From assembly GCA_021442155.1 (NCBI GenBank), contig CM038228.1, positions 9,093,179 through 9,157,178 of the forward strand: a stretch of 64,000 nt of DNA. Reading direction: 5' to 3'. This DNA is from Cymbidium sinense. Its lineage: Eukaryota; Streptophyta; Magnoliopsida; Asparagales; Orchidaceae. This document shows positions 47,085 through 58,785 of the stretch, one piece after another (the first letter of the stretch is position 1; each line of letters starts with the position of its first letter). Below the pieces are notes generated by a model. The model was not told where the DNA came from. It searched no databases and was given only the letters and a program-made list of their open reading frames with translations. Both the position numbers and the translations under genes were made by a program.

Positions 47085-47720
47085 GACACAATCGCAATTT
47101 TTGGTCAACATGAAAGTCATGGGGAATTTTGTTAAAATTCCAACGATACTAAGCTCGTTTGATTCTGAGATCGGATGAGTCCGTTATGGGCAAAATATGG
47201 TCTGGTCCAATATTTTAAGTCGGCACCGTAGTTTTTTCACGCATTTATAAATACTGCTGCGTACAGGGCCATAATCGAAATTTTTAGTCAACATGAAAGT
47301 CATTAAGAATTTTGTTATGATTCTAACGATATTTAGGTCACTGACATTCGACGAGTCCAATACGAAAAAATACGGATGGTCTATTTTGTCGCCACTGCAA
47401 TTTTTGCGCTCATTTGCAAAACTTGTTGTGTACCAAGCCATAATCACAATTTTTGGTCAACGTGAAAGTCATAGGTAATTTTTTTATAATTCCAAAAATT
47501 CTAAACTCGCACGATTCTGGCACTTGATGAGTTCTAGATGGCTCCATGGCGATCCAATATTTCAAGTCGACACGCTTTTCGCAAGATTTGTAAAATTGTT
47601 GCATATTGGTCATAATCTTAATTTAGTCAACATAAAAGTCATGGGAATTTTTTATGATTCCTAGATACTAATCAATTGACATTATGTGTCTAATACAAGC
47701 AAAATACTTTGAGCGCCCCA
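47085..47720 (+). repeat. tandem array, about 170-180 bp units (copy 2)
   Basis: Four units with GGTCAACATGAAAGTCATGG near 47104, 47287, 47456 and 47625; the same family as 21590-22190. Frames within it on either strand are repeat artefacts. Confidence 0.85.
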
Positions 47721-47849
47721 ATTTTTTTTTTTTTTAAATTAAGTGATACACGCTCGTTTCAATCGATGACACGCTAACGCATTTCCACGCACTACCCATT
47801 TGAAGACGACATGCTCTATTTTAAATTTTTTTCCGTTTCATAATTTTTC

Positions 47850-50800
47850 ATACTCTCATACCGATCGCAATTCTTTTCTTTCTTTCCTCAAAACAGAGAA
47901 GTAAAAAAATTTAAAAAAAAACAAAAAAAATTGTTGTTACTATTCAGAGTTATCCCATAAATTATTTATCATCATGGCCGATCATTTTGCAAATGTATAA
48001 TTTCTAAGCTCAAAATTAAGTAGTCAAGTGTGTCGGGACTCGGCCTCTTGAGAAAAATTATATAATTTACCTACCTGTGTCGAGACTCAATCGTGGGGAA
48101 ATGTGATATTATTTGTGTGTATTTGAATGACTTGTTATGCCTAAGCTGGCGTAATAAGTACTAAAGATTTGACTGTAGTGTCTCAAAACACCGACATCAC
48201 ACGCTAATGTGACAAGCAAGCCTTTACTTCACGCTCTACACTGACGATATCGAAATGTTGCCAAAATTTAGACTGAAATTCAAGACTTAAATAAAAAAAT
48301 GATTTAACAAAAAGTTAAAAATATAATATAAAGTCCTAAAATATAAATTTATAAAATTAAAATTGAGTGGGCACAACAAGTATCATCTGAGAATATACTA
48401 AGTGAAATGAATTCATTCACTTAGTCTATCACTAAATGAATGCTTGAGCCTATAGCTTTATATGTTGAAACAAATGAGAATACTCAATTCATATCAAGTG
48501 AAACTTGAGGAGGTTAATACCAAACTCATAAGAGACTTACAATAAATTTAAAGTCTAGTTTTCAAATAAATATGAAACTTGATGTAAAATTTAGAATGAA
48601 TCCAAAATGGGTTCAATAGCTCATATATGAATATGGATGTGACTACGAAGCTAGCCAATAAGCATGAATATAGCTAAAGCAATAAACATTGAGATTACTA
48701 CGTCTTATTCCAAGTGAACTAAAAATGATTTGAATTGAACACAATCAAGTTTAACGAATTTATATGAAGCTTGACAGCTTGAATATTAACATGAGTGGGA
48801 TTTAACATCTCACTAAATAACATGAACAAGCTTCTCTTTGACTATTCAAAGTGTTAAATTCATGAACAAGTAACAAGCATGAATATTATCAATTGAACAC
48901 TTGAATTACCTCATTTGATGTTAAATAAAATAAGAACCTCAATTGAATACAAAATAACAAATGATTTGTGACAAATCTAAAGGTTGAGAATGAGTTTGCA
49001 AAAAATATGATGGCTTGCTTACAAGCACAAGTTCAATTAGACAACTCATGAACAATCATGAATGTGGTCATTAAAAGAATCATTTGAATCTTGCATTTAA
49101 AGTCGGATTTGAAGCACATGAGAGTTGTGATATATCTAAGTGCTTATCTTCAAAATTAATGAGATCCAAATGAAATTCATAGAAACACTTACAATATAGC
49201 TAACTAGCTCATCAATGAACATATACAATATCTTTCAATAATCACTCAATATGCACTACATGATATATTGGGTGAATCAAAAGTAACTCATATGATTTGA
49301 ATTAGATTTGCAATGAGCTAAGAAGCCCATTAATGGGAATGAACCAAATATCACTTAAAGATAAGATTTCAATAATCACGAACAAAGTGCAAATAATGAG
49401 CATATTTTTATATGACTAAATAGAACCATAATGTTTACTTCCCATCTAACCCGCAATACTCAAGTGCAGGTAGGTAGAAGGCACTATTTGAAAATTAAAA
49501 GTAATTCATCACCGATAAGAACTCTTCTATAAGCAATGTATGATACTAAATTAAATTTTGCACATATTATAGGTGCTTACTTCGATCCAAAATAATTAAT
49601 TTCATACAAATTATAATATTTCAATTTATGAATTTCATTAATTGAATGAAATTATCTAAGCTAAAAATACCTGCATGTGCTCGGACATAGAAATTTAGAG
49701 TGCACATTTAATATTTGAAAATGCTACGTATGCTAAGTTAGAATTAAATAAAAATATAAAATTAATCTTATAATTTAGAAATAAAATTATCTAAATTATT
49801 AAATACCCACATGGGCCCCAACATAGTGCTAAATGTTTAAATTCAGGTGTTTGAGGATGCTGAACGGGTTAAAACTAGATTGACTTAAACATCTTACATT
49901 GTGAATTATGCAAATATTTTGAGGTGAAGATAATCATTGTGAAAGTTTATGATTGAATTTGGTTTGTGATTGAAGGATTGATTGTTTGAAGAGAAAATCC
50001 AAAGGTTTGAATTGATTTGATTTGATTTGGCTAAGTTCAAAATTTGACTTGAAAGGGTATATGTTAGTTTTAGGTTAGATTTGGGTTTGAGTTTTGAATT
50101 TGGTTTTGGTTATTTGAATTTATATTTCATTTATATTTGTGAATATAAATAAAAATATAAATGAGTTATGAGAAAATATCTTGAGTTTGAAGTGATTTGA
50201 ATTTGATTTGAACTAAGTCCATAAGATGAAATCAAAGTGACGTAGGAATGATTTTGGATTTGGAATTGAATCATGGGTTTCAATCATTTGGAATTGATTG
50301 AGTTTGAAGTTGATTTGGAGTTGAAGTTGATTTGAATTTGAAGTTTGACTTAAAAGAAGGAAGTAAGGATTTGGTTCAAGCTATATGGTAGACAAATTTT
50401 CCTAACCACATGGCATGACCTATTCATATGGATAACTCTTCTAAGTCTCTAGGTTAGGTTGAGCATTCACCTAATTACTAGAAGTATCTTAAGACTAAGG
50501 AACTCTTAATGTTTAAGATAAGTCCTATGTCTAAGATGAAGAAGTTTAAAGCTCACTCAAAAGTGAGGCAATAGGTGTGGTGTGACAGACAAGGTATATA
50601 TTAGTGTTGGCCGAGACGATCAACAATACCAAACGATCACAAGCACTAATAGAAATGATCTACTCCCAACCCAAGGTGTAGAAGGAATCAAGAGCTTAGT
50701 GCAATGTGACTCTATTCATGTCAACAACATAAGAGAGTGAAGGAGGAATCCACTAAGGATTGAGTATGTGAACCTTCCACTAGGGAAAGAGGTTCAAGTC

Positions 50801-51130
50801 ATCCACTGGGGGATGAGAGGTTTGATTTGATTTGAGTCTCACTGGGGAGACATTTTATTTGATTTGTTGATTTATGATTGATGCTCCACCAGGGATGAAA
50901 ATGTGAACTCTCCACTAGGGGAATAAATTCAAGTCATCCACTAGGGACAAGAGGTTGTGAAATCCGTTAGGGGATTAGAATTTGAGATCCGCTAGGGAAA
51001 CAGAAAGACTTGCATCTCACTGAGGAGAAGCAGATTGAATTGATTTATTTAAATTATTTGGTTGTTTGATTTGACTCCACTGAGGGAGGTTGATTGGATT
51101 TGTTTCATATTTTAAATTTTTTGGATTTTG
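47850..51130. other. non-coding repeat DNA (copy 2)
   Basis: Collinear with about 23570-26760. The join at about 47850 puts sequence just inside the lost right terminal repeat directly beside the equivalent of 23570. It includes the plus-oriented inverted-repeat arm at 49900-50570 and the TCCACTGGGG-rich stretch at 50680-51060. No gene. Confidence 0.6.
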
Positions 51131-51142
51131 AGGTTTACTCTG

Positions 51143-52440
51143 TCGGTTTGTGATGGACCACACTGAGTAGGGGCCATTGGCCTTGGTCTAACATAGATTT
51201 ACTAATCCAAATGGGTTGTCTACCAACCACATGGTAGAAATATCCAACCAAAGAAGTTTCCTTTCGGTGTGCAACAGTTGTATTAGGTAGAAAATGTAGT
51301 AGACTTACATCCTCCATTATAGGGATCGATTCTTTGAGGTGACCCATTGGCGAACCCAACATTTGAAAATACTATTAAATGAATGCCACTGGGGGATTTA
51401 GATCAACTCAAACATAGTCAAGATTAATTTCATTTTTTAGTTATTTTTAATGGATCCCATCGATTTGCGATGGACTGCATTGAGTAGGGGCCATTGGCCT
51501 TAGTCTACCACATATTTACCAATCCAAACGGGGTAGTCTACCAACCACACAATAGGACTATCCAACCAAAGGGATTACCTTTTGGTTTGTAATGGTCAAG
51601 TTAAGAAGAAAGCGTGGGGACTCACATCTTCCAAAATAAGGAATCACTGGGGTGACACATTAGCGAAGTAACATGTCAACTCGACCTAAGGCTGACTATT
51701 GAGTGAATGTCACTGGGGTACTTAAATCAGCTCAAAGATAGTCAAGATTAATTTCATTTTTTAGTTATTTTTTATGGATCCCATCAGTTTGCGATGGACT
51801 GCACTGAGTATGGGCCATGCAGGCCTTGGTCTAACACATATTTACCAATCCAAAGGGAGTAGTTTCCCGAGGGGAGAACTATCCAACCAAAGGGGTGCAT
51901 TTTGGTTTGCAATGGTTAATTCAGGAAAGAAAGCATGGGGACTCACATCTTTCATGAATAAAAGACCACTGGGGAGACACATTAGCGAGGTAACATGTCA
52001 ACCTGACCTAGGGCTGCCCGTCGGTTTGTGATAGTCATGCTAGAAAGAATGCGTAGTAGACTTATATCTTCCAAAAGGGAAATGACTGCCAAGGGAACCT
52101 ACTTGTGGCAAAATAGATTGAACCCGACCTAAGGTAGACTCGGAGAGAGTGCTGATCCGGGGACTTATCTCAACTCAAGCATAGTTAGGCAATTCCTATA
52201 GGGAGTTCTGCTGACACTGCCTTAAAGATAGGATGTTTGCTTGGGAAAGGGGCCACTGGGGACTTGAATTCCTAAACCACAAATAAATATTTTTGTTTGT
52301 TTCTTTTATTTATTTATCATGGAGCCTATTGGTTTGTGAAGGATCATACTAAGGAGGAACTTATATTATCCTAGGCCTATCTTAGATTTACTAAACCAAG
52401 AGAGAATCTGCGCATCCGATGAACAAATTCTCCAACTATA
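51143..52440 (+). repeat. tandem array, about 300 bp units (copy 2)
   Basis: Units near 51143, 51463, 51785, 52022 and 52328, matching those at 26776-28000. Confidence 0.8.
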
Positions 52441-52534
52441 TGGGTGGCTACTATAAAAGGGGGACTATCCAATCCAAGAGTGCAGACTAGCGAATATCAC
52501 ATAAGAAGATTGAAATTCAAAAGAATCTAACTTC

Positions 52535-52690
52535 TGAGCGAGAAATTGTAGAATTTGAAGTTAAGAATTGAGAAATAGACAGATTTCTTTTGTGAAGATG
52601 AGATAAAAAAAATAGGCCAGAGAAAGAAGCCACTTGGGAAAGAGCAGATGAAATGAAGCAGCAATTTCCCTATCTTTTTACTAGTTGATC
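52535..52690 (+). pseudogene. integrase C-terminus with chromodomain-like end (copy 2)
   Basis: Reads EATWERADEMKQQFPYLFTS then a stop, preceded out of frame by a RNRQISF-like segment. This is the characteristic end of Tekay/Del chromovirus pol. Only the last 50 codons or so survive, and non-coding repeats replace the upstream integrase. Confidence 0.8.
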
Positions 52691-52717
52691 AAGAAATTTT
52701 GAAGACAAAATTTTTAT

Positions 52718-52727
52718 GAGGGGAGAA
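52718..52727 (+). other. polypurine tract (copy 2)
   Basis: GAGGGGAGAA immediately before the LTR start TGTAAGG. Confidence 0.75.
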
Positions 52728-52943
52728 TTGTAAGGAACGTATTTATCTAATAATATATATTAATAATAATTAATTTCTTAATTATATTTATAATTTTATT
52801 AAACTAATAATTAGCCGTAAACCACGGTTTCACTATGGCTAGGATGAGTAAATGCATTTACCTCGGCATGCATTGGCTTAGAAATATATATACATAATAG
52901 AATCGATCGAACCGTGCATTTTTTTCTTTTTCCGGTCAGGTTC

Positions 52944-52948
<5 letters not shown>

Positions 52949-52985
<37 letters not shown>
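52949..52985. repeat. (GA)n microsatellite in LTR copy 2
   Basis: About 18 GA units; the equivalent place in copy 1 (about 28530-28545) has only about seven, so it expanded after the duplication. Confidence 0.85.
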
Positions 52986-52988
<3 letters not shown>

Positions 52989-53119
52989 CGGGGAGGGTGA
53001 GGTGTGGCGGTCTGATCGTGAAGGGGCAAAACATCTCTGGAGAGCGAGTCCCATGAGCTAAAGGGATCGCCTATCAGGAGGAAGCGGATGGAGGAAATGA
53101 AAGGTAATAAGGTATATTT

Positions 53120-53121
<2 letters not shown>

Positions 53122-53182
<61 letters not shown>
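53122..53182. repeat. (TA)n microsatellite in LTR copy 2
   Basis: About 30 TA units, absent or very short at the matching site in copy 1 (about 28720-28735). Confidence 0.9.
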
Positions 53183-53186
<4 letters not shown>

Positions 53187-54138
53187 TGAAATGATATTTA
53201 TTATTTGTATATAAAGGAATAAATTTGAAATAAATTAGGATATTTTTATGGAATTAAATAAAGTATTAATAAATTTTGTTATGGTAGCTAAAGTGAAATG
53301 TGGAATGATAAAATATTGGAAAACATTGAATTTACGGATTTTAATATATCTTATATAAATAAATAAATAAGTATTTATATATATATATATATATGGTAAG
53401 AATTTAATTGGATTAATTAATTGAGTTTAAATTAACTAAGGAATAAAGCTTTAATTATATTATTTTAAAGATTGAAAGAAAGTTTATATTATTATTTTCT
53501 TTAGGCAGGATTAAAGCACAAATAAGAAGGGTTGTCATTAGGAAGCATGTGTGACAACATCGCGTTCACTTGTAAGTTTTAAAAAATGATAATGAATCAT
53601 TGTAAATTACAAAGTGATTGATTAGTTGTTTGAAATTTTAGCTTTTGAAGCATCAAGATTTTTGGAATAATATTATATGAGGAAAAGCCCTGTTGACATT
53701 GTTTATGTGCATAAGAGGTTTCAGACATCACATTTTGTGAGACAAGTTCACCACTTAGGTAAGATCTACAAATTCTAATACTGATATGTTTAACCTTCTT
53801 TGTAATATCATTTAGTACAATATTGATTGTCTACATTATATGTTTTATTTGAAACTAAGACATATGCATAGTTTCATATTTATGCCACTTAGTGATTAAT
53901 TTATTTTGCTTCTTGTTGCATATCCATAATTATGTTTTTTGGTTCATTTGAGCATATTGCATATTGTATTTCATATTGTTGCAAACATGGGCATGCAACA
54001 ACTTAGCTTATACATGTCATGTGTTAGTAATCAAGAAATTGGCCAAATTTTATGATATTACCGTAGAAATTGAGACAAAAGAGTTCTCAGTAAGGCAAAA
54101 TGGTCATCAAATATTATGAGATGAAGCAAAAGGGTATC

Positions 54139-54148
54139 CTATATAAAG
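54139..54148 (+). promoter_or_regulatory. LTR TATA box (copy 2)
   Basis: CTATATAAAG, identical to 29713-29722. Confidence 0.6.
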
Positions 54149-54222
54149 AAAGGAAATTCCATGTAATATATATGTTATGATATGAATAAATGAATGTGAT
54201 AATGACACATGACATAAATTTG

Positions 54223-54224
<2 letters not shown>

Positions 54225-54312
<88 letters not shown>

Positions 54313-54338
54313 TGTGTGTGTATGTGTGTGTGTGTGTT
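54225..54338. repeat. (TA)n-(TG)n compound microsatellite in LTR copy 2
   Basis: About 37 TA units followed by an interrupted TG run; copy 1 has only TATATATATG at the matching site near 29800. Confidence 0.9.
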
Positions 54339-54930
54339 ATGTGTTATGTAGTAATGTGTACATCATGTTTCAGGCAGAGAAGAATTGCTAATAAGTTAAT
54401 GTGTTACTGTACAAATCAATGAATATGCACACAATCTTTATTTTAATTGTCCAATCTGTATGCATATTAATATTCTACTCTTTGATAATTCAAATTTGTA
54501 TTAGATTGCTTATCTTACTAAGTATATGACTTAGGTTGATTAAGGGAAGGTAAGGAGAAGGTGGAGGAGTAGGTGTTGCCCCCTTTTTGGAAGTTGTGCG
54601 GGGAAAATATTGTAAATAAAATTTGGAGGTAAGTTTAATAATTTTTAATAGTATTGTTTTAATATTCAACATTTTAGATGCTCTATAGTTGGTATGAAAA
54701 GTTTCAATTTGGGTTATTTTCGCTTGCTATGAATTTGGAAGATTTATTATTTAAATGTTCTTATGATATGATCGGTAAATTTAGATAGCTGCGTTGATCT
54801 TTTACACTATTTTATGATATGTAAAGTTTTCAGAATAGTTGTTTAAGAAAAATTCAATTACCTAAATTTACTCTCTCTATTACATCTCTTTCGATGAGCC
54901 TTAGGTTATCATTTGGGATGTGATAGAAAG

Positions 54931-54942
54931 TGGTATCAGAGG
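54931..54942 (+). other. primer binding site, initiator Met tRNA type (copy 2)
   Basis: TGGTATCAGAGG five bases after the LTR end, as in copy 1. Confidence 0.85.
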
Positions 54943-55089
54943 ATTTGAATTCAAATGATCAATTACGGAAGCATGATTTAGTTTAGAGTGTGTTGGAATA
55001 TGATTTGATTTATCTGAGCATGGGTTGGGTTAGTTGTAAATAAGTGATATGGGACATAAGCTTGTATATATATGAGCCATATAAAATGA

Positions 55090-55122
<33 letters not shown>

Positions 55123-55149
55123 TACTATTCATTTTCATATGGATGAAAG

Positions 55150-56200
55150 GGTGCTTGAAGGAACAAATGGGCGGGCGAGCGAGATGGTGAAATTCTTGAA
55201 ACTATTGCACCGTTGAGGAAGCACCTGCCTAGAAGAAACCGGCATCTTTGTGATGCTGAATGCAAATGATAAAAATGATGATCTGAGATGATGGAGAAAA
55301 TGCAATCTTTTGTAGTACTTGCACACGCCACCACATATCTAGTACTAGTTATTATAGTTGAGCACCGGTGCTAGTACTTGTATCGCAGTGATATTGATGA
55401 TTATTTGAGTTTGAAGCCACCATTATTAACATGCGGGGAGTAGCTAAATAATGGATTGTCCGAATTGAGAAAATTTTAAATGGGAAGAATTGCCCATTAG
55501 ATAGAAGAGTATCTCTAGTAGTATTTGTGTTGGAAGGGGAGGCAAAGCATTAGTGGAGAGGCCAACAGTTGAAAAATTTTGCAGGCAGATCTATCGATCA
55601 GATTACCTGGGAAGAGTTTGAGCAAATCTTTAGAGATTGGTTCATTCCTCTTTCAGCCAGACAAGCAATGTAGAAGAAATTTATAAATCTGACTCAAGGC
55701 AACAAAATAATGATTCAGTTTAATATAAAATTTACATCCTTATCCCATTATATCTTAAGTAAAATTTTCCAAGAAGTGCTATGGATTTCTTAGAGGATTG
55801 AGAGATCAATAGATGACGCAATTCCACTCGATTAAGGATTTGCAAAATTAGTAGAGTGTTAAATTGTTGGAGCATGATATGGATATGGTTAGACAAAGAT
55901 GGGATACGGAGTAAGTGAGACAGTTAGATGTTAGATCTGAGCAATTTAAAAAGTAGAAGTTCAGTCATAAATCACAATAGCGCACATCAATCCAAAACAA
56001 CAAACATCAACAACGACACGTTTGCACTATATGTGAAAAAGAACATTCTGGGAAGTGTTTAGTAAATTCTGGAAAATGTTATCTATGTGGGGAAGTGGGT
56101 CATACAAGAAAGCGTAGAGAAATTTTGGGGAGAGAGCTAAGAATTGCACCAAAGCTAGAAGTGTATAAATGTACAAAGCCTTCTATGAATAAATAATTTT
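55150..56200 (+). pseudogene. Ty3 gag remnant with zinc knuckle (copy 2)
   Basis: More decayed than copy 1. LEGEAKH, EFEQIFRDWFIPLSARQAM-like and FINLTQGNK segments are readable at 55530-55700. The zinc-knuckle region at 56020-56110 gives CTICEKEHSGKC and KCYLCGEVGHT. Multiple stops and frameshifts are present. It lies in the same order and spacing after the primer site as in copy 1. Confidence 0.8.
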
Positions 56201-56299
56201 AGAAGGATAAAGGAATGTCTGACTAGTGTGAAGTCAATTCTAGCTCGTGTTTCTTATCTTTCCAGAAGCCAGGAGAATCTTTGTGGTGATATGATATGA

Positions 56300-58785
56300 T
56301 AACTTTTTTAGATTTTCTTCTTTGGAGTGCTTTTAATTACGGTGCATCACACTCATTTATGTCTAAGCTATTTTGTAATACATTGCACACTTTTTTTTAC
56401 TATACTTCTAGTGTTCAAATTTTATTGCCCTAGTGATTGTATGTTTGAAGAAAATGTGTACGATTAGGTTTGATACGAGGAAATTTTCATATAAATTAAT
56501 TTTACTACGCTTTAATTGAATTTAAGTGATCTTGAGAATGGATGGATTGGCTAACAAAATATTTTGCTACAATTAGTGTTGGAAGAAAAGGGTTAGGTTT
56601 GATTTACCTTCTAAAAGGTTTTTATTTTTATGAAAAGGGATAGCCTCTTTACTACATTCACTCAATGTTGACAAAGCTATAAAAGTGGTGATTTAATATT
56701 TTAGCCGTGTAAAGTGGTTAAAGATGCTATATGATATCAAATCTATTTTGGTTGTGATGAGTTTCTTAATGTATTCCCGAGGAATTGGTGGGTTACCTCT
56801 TGAAAGAGAGATAGAGTTTACAATTGAAGTGCAACCTAGAATTACTCCGATAGTTAAAACACCTTACAGAATGGCTATTAAAGAATTACAGGAGTTGAAA
56901 AGTCAATTATCTGAATTAATCAAGAAAGGTTTTATCAGAACTAATTTATCTCATGGAGTGCACCAGCACTATTTATTAAGAAGAAAGATGGTTTCATGAG
57001 ATTGGGTATTGATTACAAAGAATTAAATAGAGTGATTGTCAAAAATAAGTACCCTCTCCCTAGAATTGATGACTTATTTGATTAGTTGGAAAGAGCTTGT
57101 TCTCAATCGATTTGAGATCGATATCATCAAGTTAGAGTGAGAGAAGGTGACATTGTAAAGAAAACATTTAGCACTAGATGCGTATTACATTCTTAGTTAT
57201 GCCTTTTGGATTAACTAATGCACTGCGGTGTTTATGGGTATGATGAATATAATTTTAAACCATATCTCGATCAATTTGTGATAGTATTCATGGATGATAT
57301 ATTAATCTACTCAAAGAATGAGGAGGATCATGCCAACTAACTCAGAATAGTGTTAAACCTATTGAGAGAGCACCAATTATTTGCTAAATTCTTAAAATGT
57401 GAATTTTGGTTGAAAAGTATTGCTTTCTTGGGGCATATCATTAGTGAGGAAGGCATTTCAATATAAATTCGAGAGAAAGTTAAGTAGTGGTAAAGCATGA
57501 CCAACCAATGTGTTAGAAGTGAAGTTTTCTAAGTTTAGCAGTTATTACAAAAGATTTGTCAATTTTCACTATATTGCATCACCTTTATCCAGCTTATGAG
57601 GAAGGATGTGAAATTTATTTGAGAGATGATTAAGAGCTTTCTAGAGCTTAAAAGGCTATTGATGACTTCTCCATTAACAATCCCATAAGGTATAGAAGGT
57701 TTTCAAATTTATAGTGATGCTTCTTTAAAAGGTTTGGGCTGTATTTTAATGCAGAACAAGAAGGTGATTGCTTATGCTTGAGGCAATTAAAACCACATAA
57801 GAAAACTATCCAACACATGATTTGGAATTGGCTGCTATCATTTTTTGCTTTGAAGATTTGGAGGCACTATCTCTACAGCGTAAGATGCGAGATATTTACA
57901 TATCAGAAAAGTTTAAAATACATTATCACCCATAAAGAATTAAATTGAGGCAGAGGCATTGGGTAGAGTTAATAAAAGATTACAATCTTGATATACAATA
58001 TTGTCTTGAAAAAACCAATGTAGTTGTTGGTGCATTGAGCAGAAAATCAGGTGGGCAAACTAACTGGCTGTTAACCCAAAAAGTAGAATTAATTCAAGAT
58101 ATAGCACCTCTATAGTTAGAAATTGGAACATGAGTGAGAACAAGTAGATTATATTAGATGGAGGTTCAACCTACTTTGGAAGACAAAATTAAAATGCACA
58201 AAAAAGCTAGTGATGGTTTACAAAATCAACAAATCAAAATGCTAGTAGGTAAAAGAAAAGACATTACAATTGATGAATAGAGTATGCTAAGAAGTAATTC
58301 TAAATTGTGGGTACCAAAAGAGGTAAATCTAATCCAAGATTTTTTATTCGAAGCTCATAATTATGGTTATGCAATTCACCCAGGAAGCACAAAAATGTAT
58401 GAGGATTTGAAAACACTCTTTTGGTGGCCTAGAATGAAGAAGGATGTGGCAGAATATGTATCTAAATGTGAAGCCTATCAAGTTGTCAAAGTAGAACATC
58501 AGAACCCAGTGGTATGCTTCAATCACTGCCTATACCAGAGTGGAAATAAGAAATTATAGTCATTGATTTTGTTACAGGTTTTCCTCAATCAAGATAAGGG
58601 CATGACTATATTTGGTTAATCATTGATAGATTAACAAAGTTAGCACACTTTTTTACCATTCGATACGATTCTAGAAATTAGCTAGATTGTTCAAAAGAAA
58701 TTATCGATGCATGGAATTCCAAAGTTATTGTATCGATAGATATGGTAGGTTCACATCAAAACGTGGAAAGTATTCATGCGGTTTT
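56300..58785 (+). pseudogene. Ty3 pol remnant, integrase-truncated (copy 2)
   Basis: RT entry at 56724-56999 ([27 protein letters not shown]), a catalytic-motif region near 57280 with [10 protein letters not shown], RNase H at 57700-58040 ([19 protein letters not shown]), and the integrase zinc finger at 58284-58510, where the last cysteine pair reads CEAYQ instead of CEACQ, removing a metal ligand. The core starts (SFPQS/IDRLTK near 58580-58640) and breaks at about 58785 at the same codon region as copy 1. More indels than copy 1. It cannot encode active enzymes. Confidence 0.9.

Larger units (their letters stand above)
52729..54925 (+). repeat. Tekay-like LTR (copy 2), about 2.2 kb
   Basis: Starts TGTAAGGAACG and ends GATGTGATA. 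Longer than copy 1 mainly through microsatellite growth: GA run 52949-52985, TA runs 53122-53182 and 54225-54298, and a TG-rich run to 54338. It carries the same TATA box (54139-54148) and is followed by a primer site. Confidence 0.85.

Noticed and set aside
47184..47613. Minus-strand frames in the tandem array
   Set aside because: Repeat-unit translations; two frames show the same repeated peptide from successive units.
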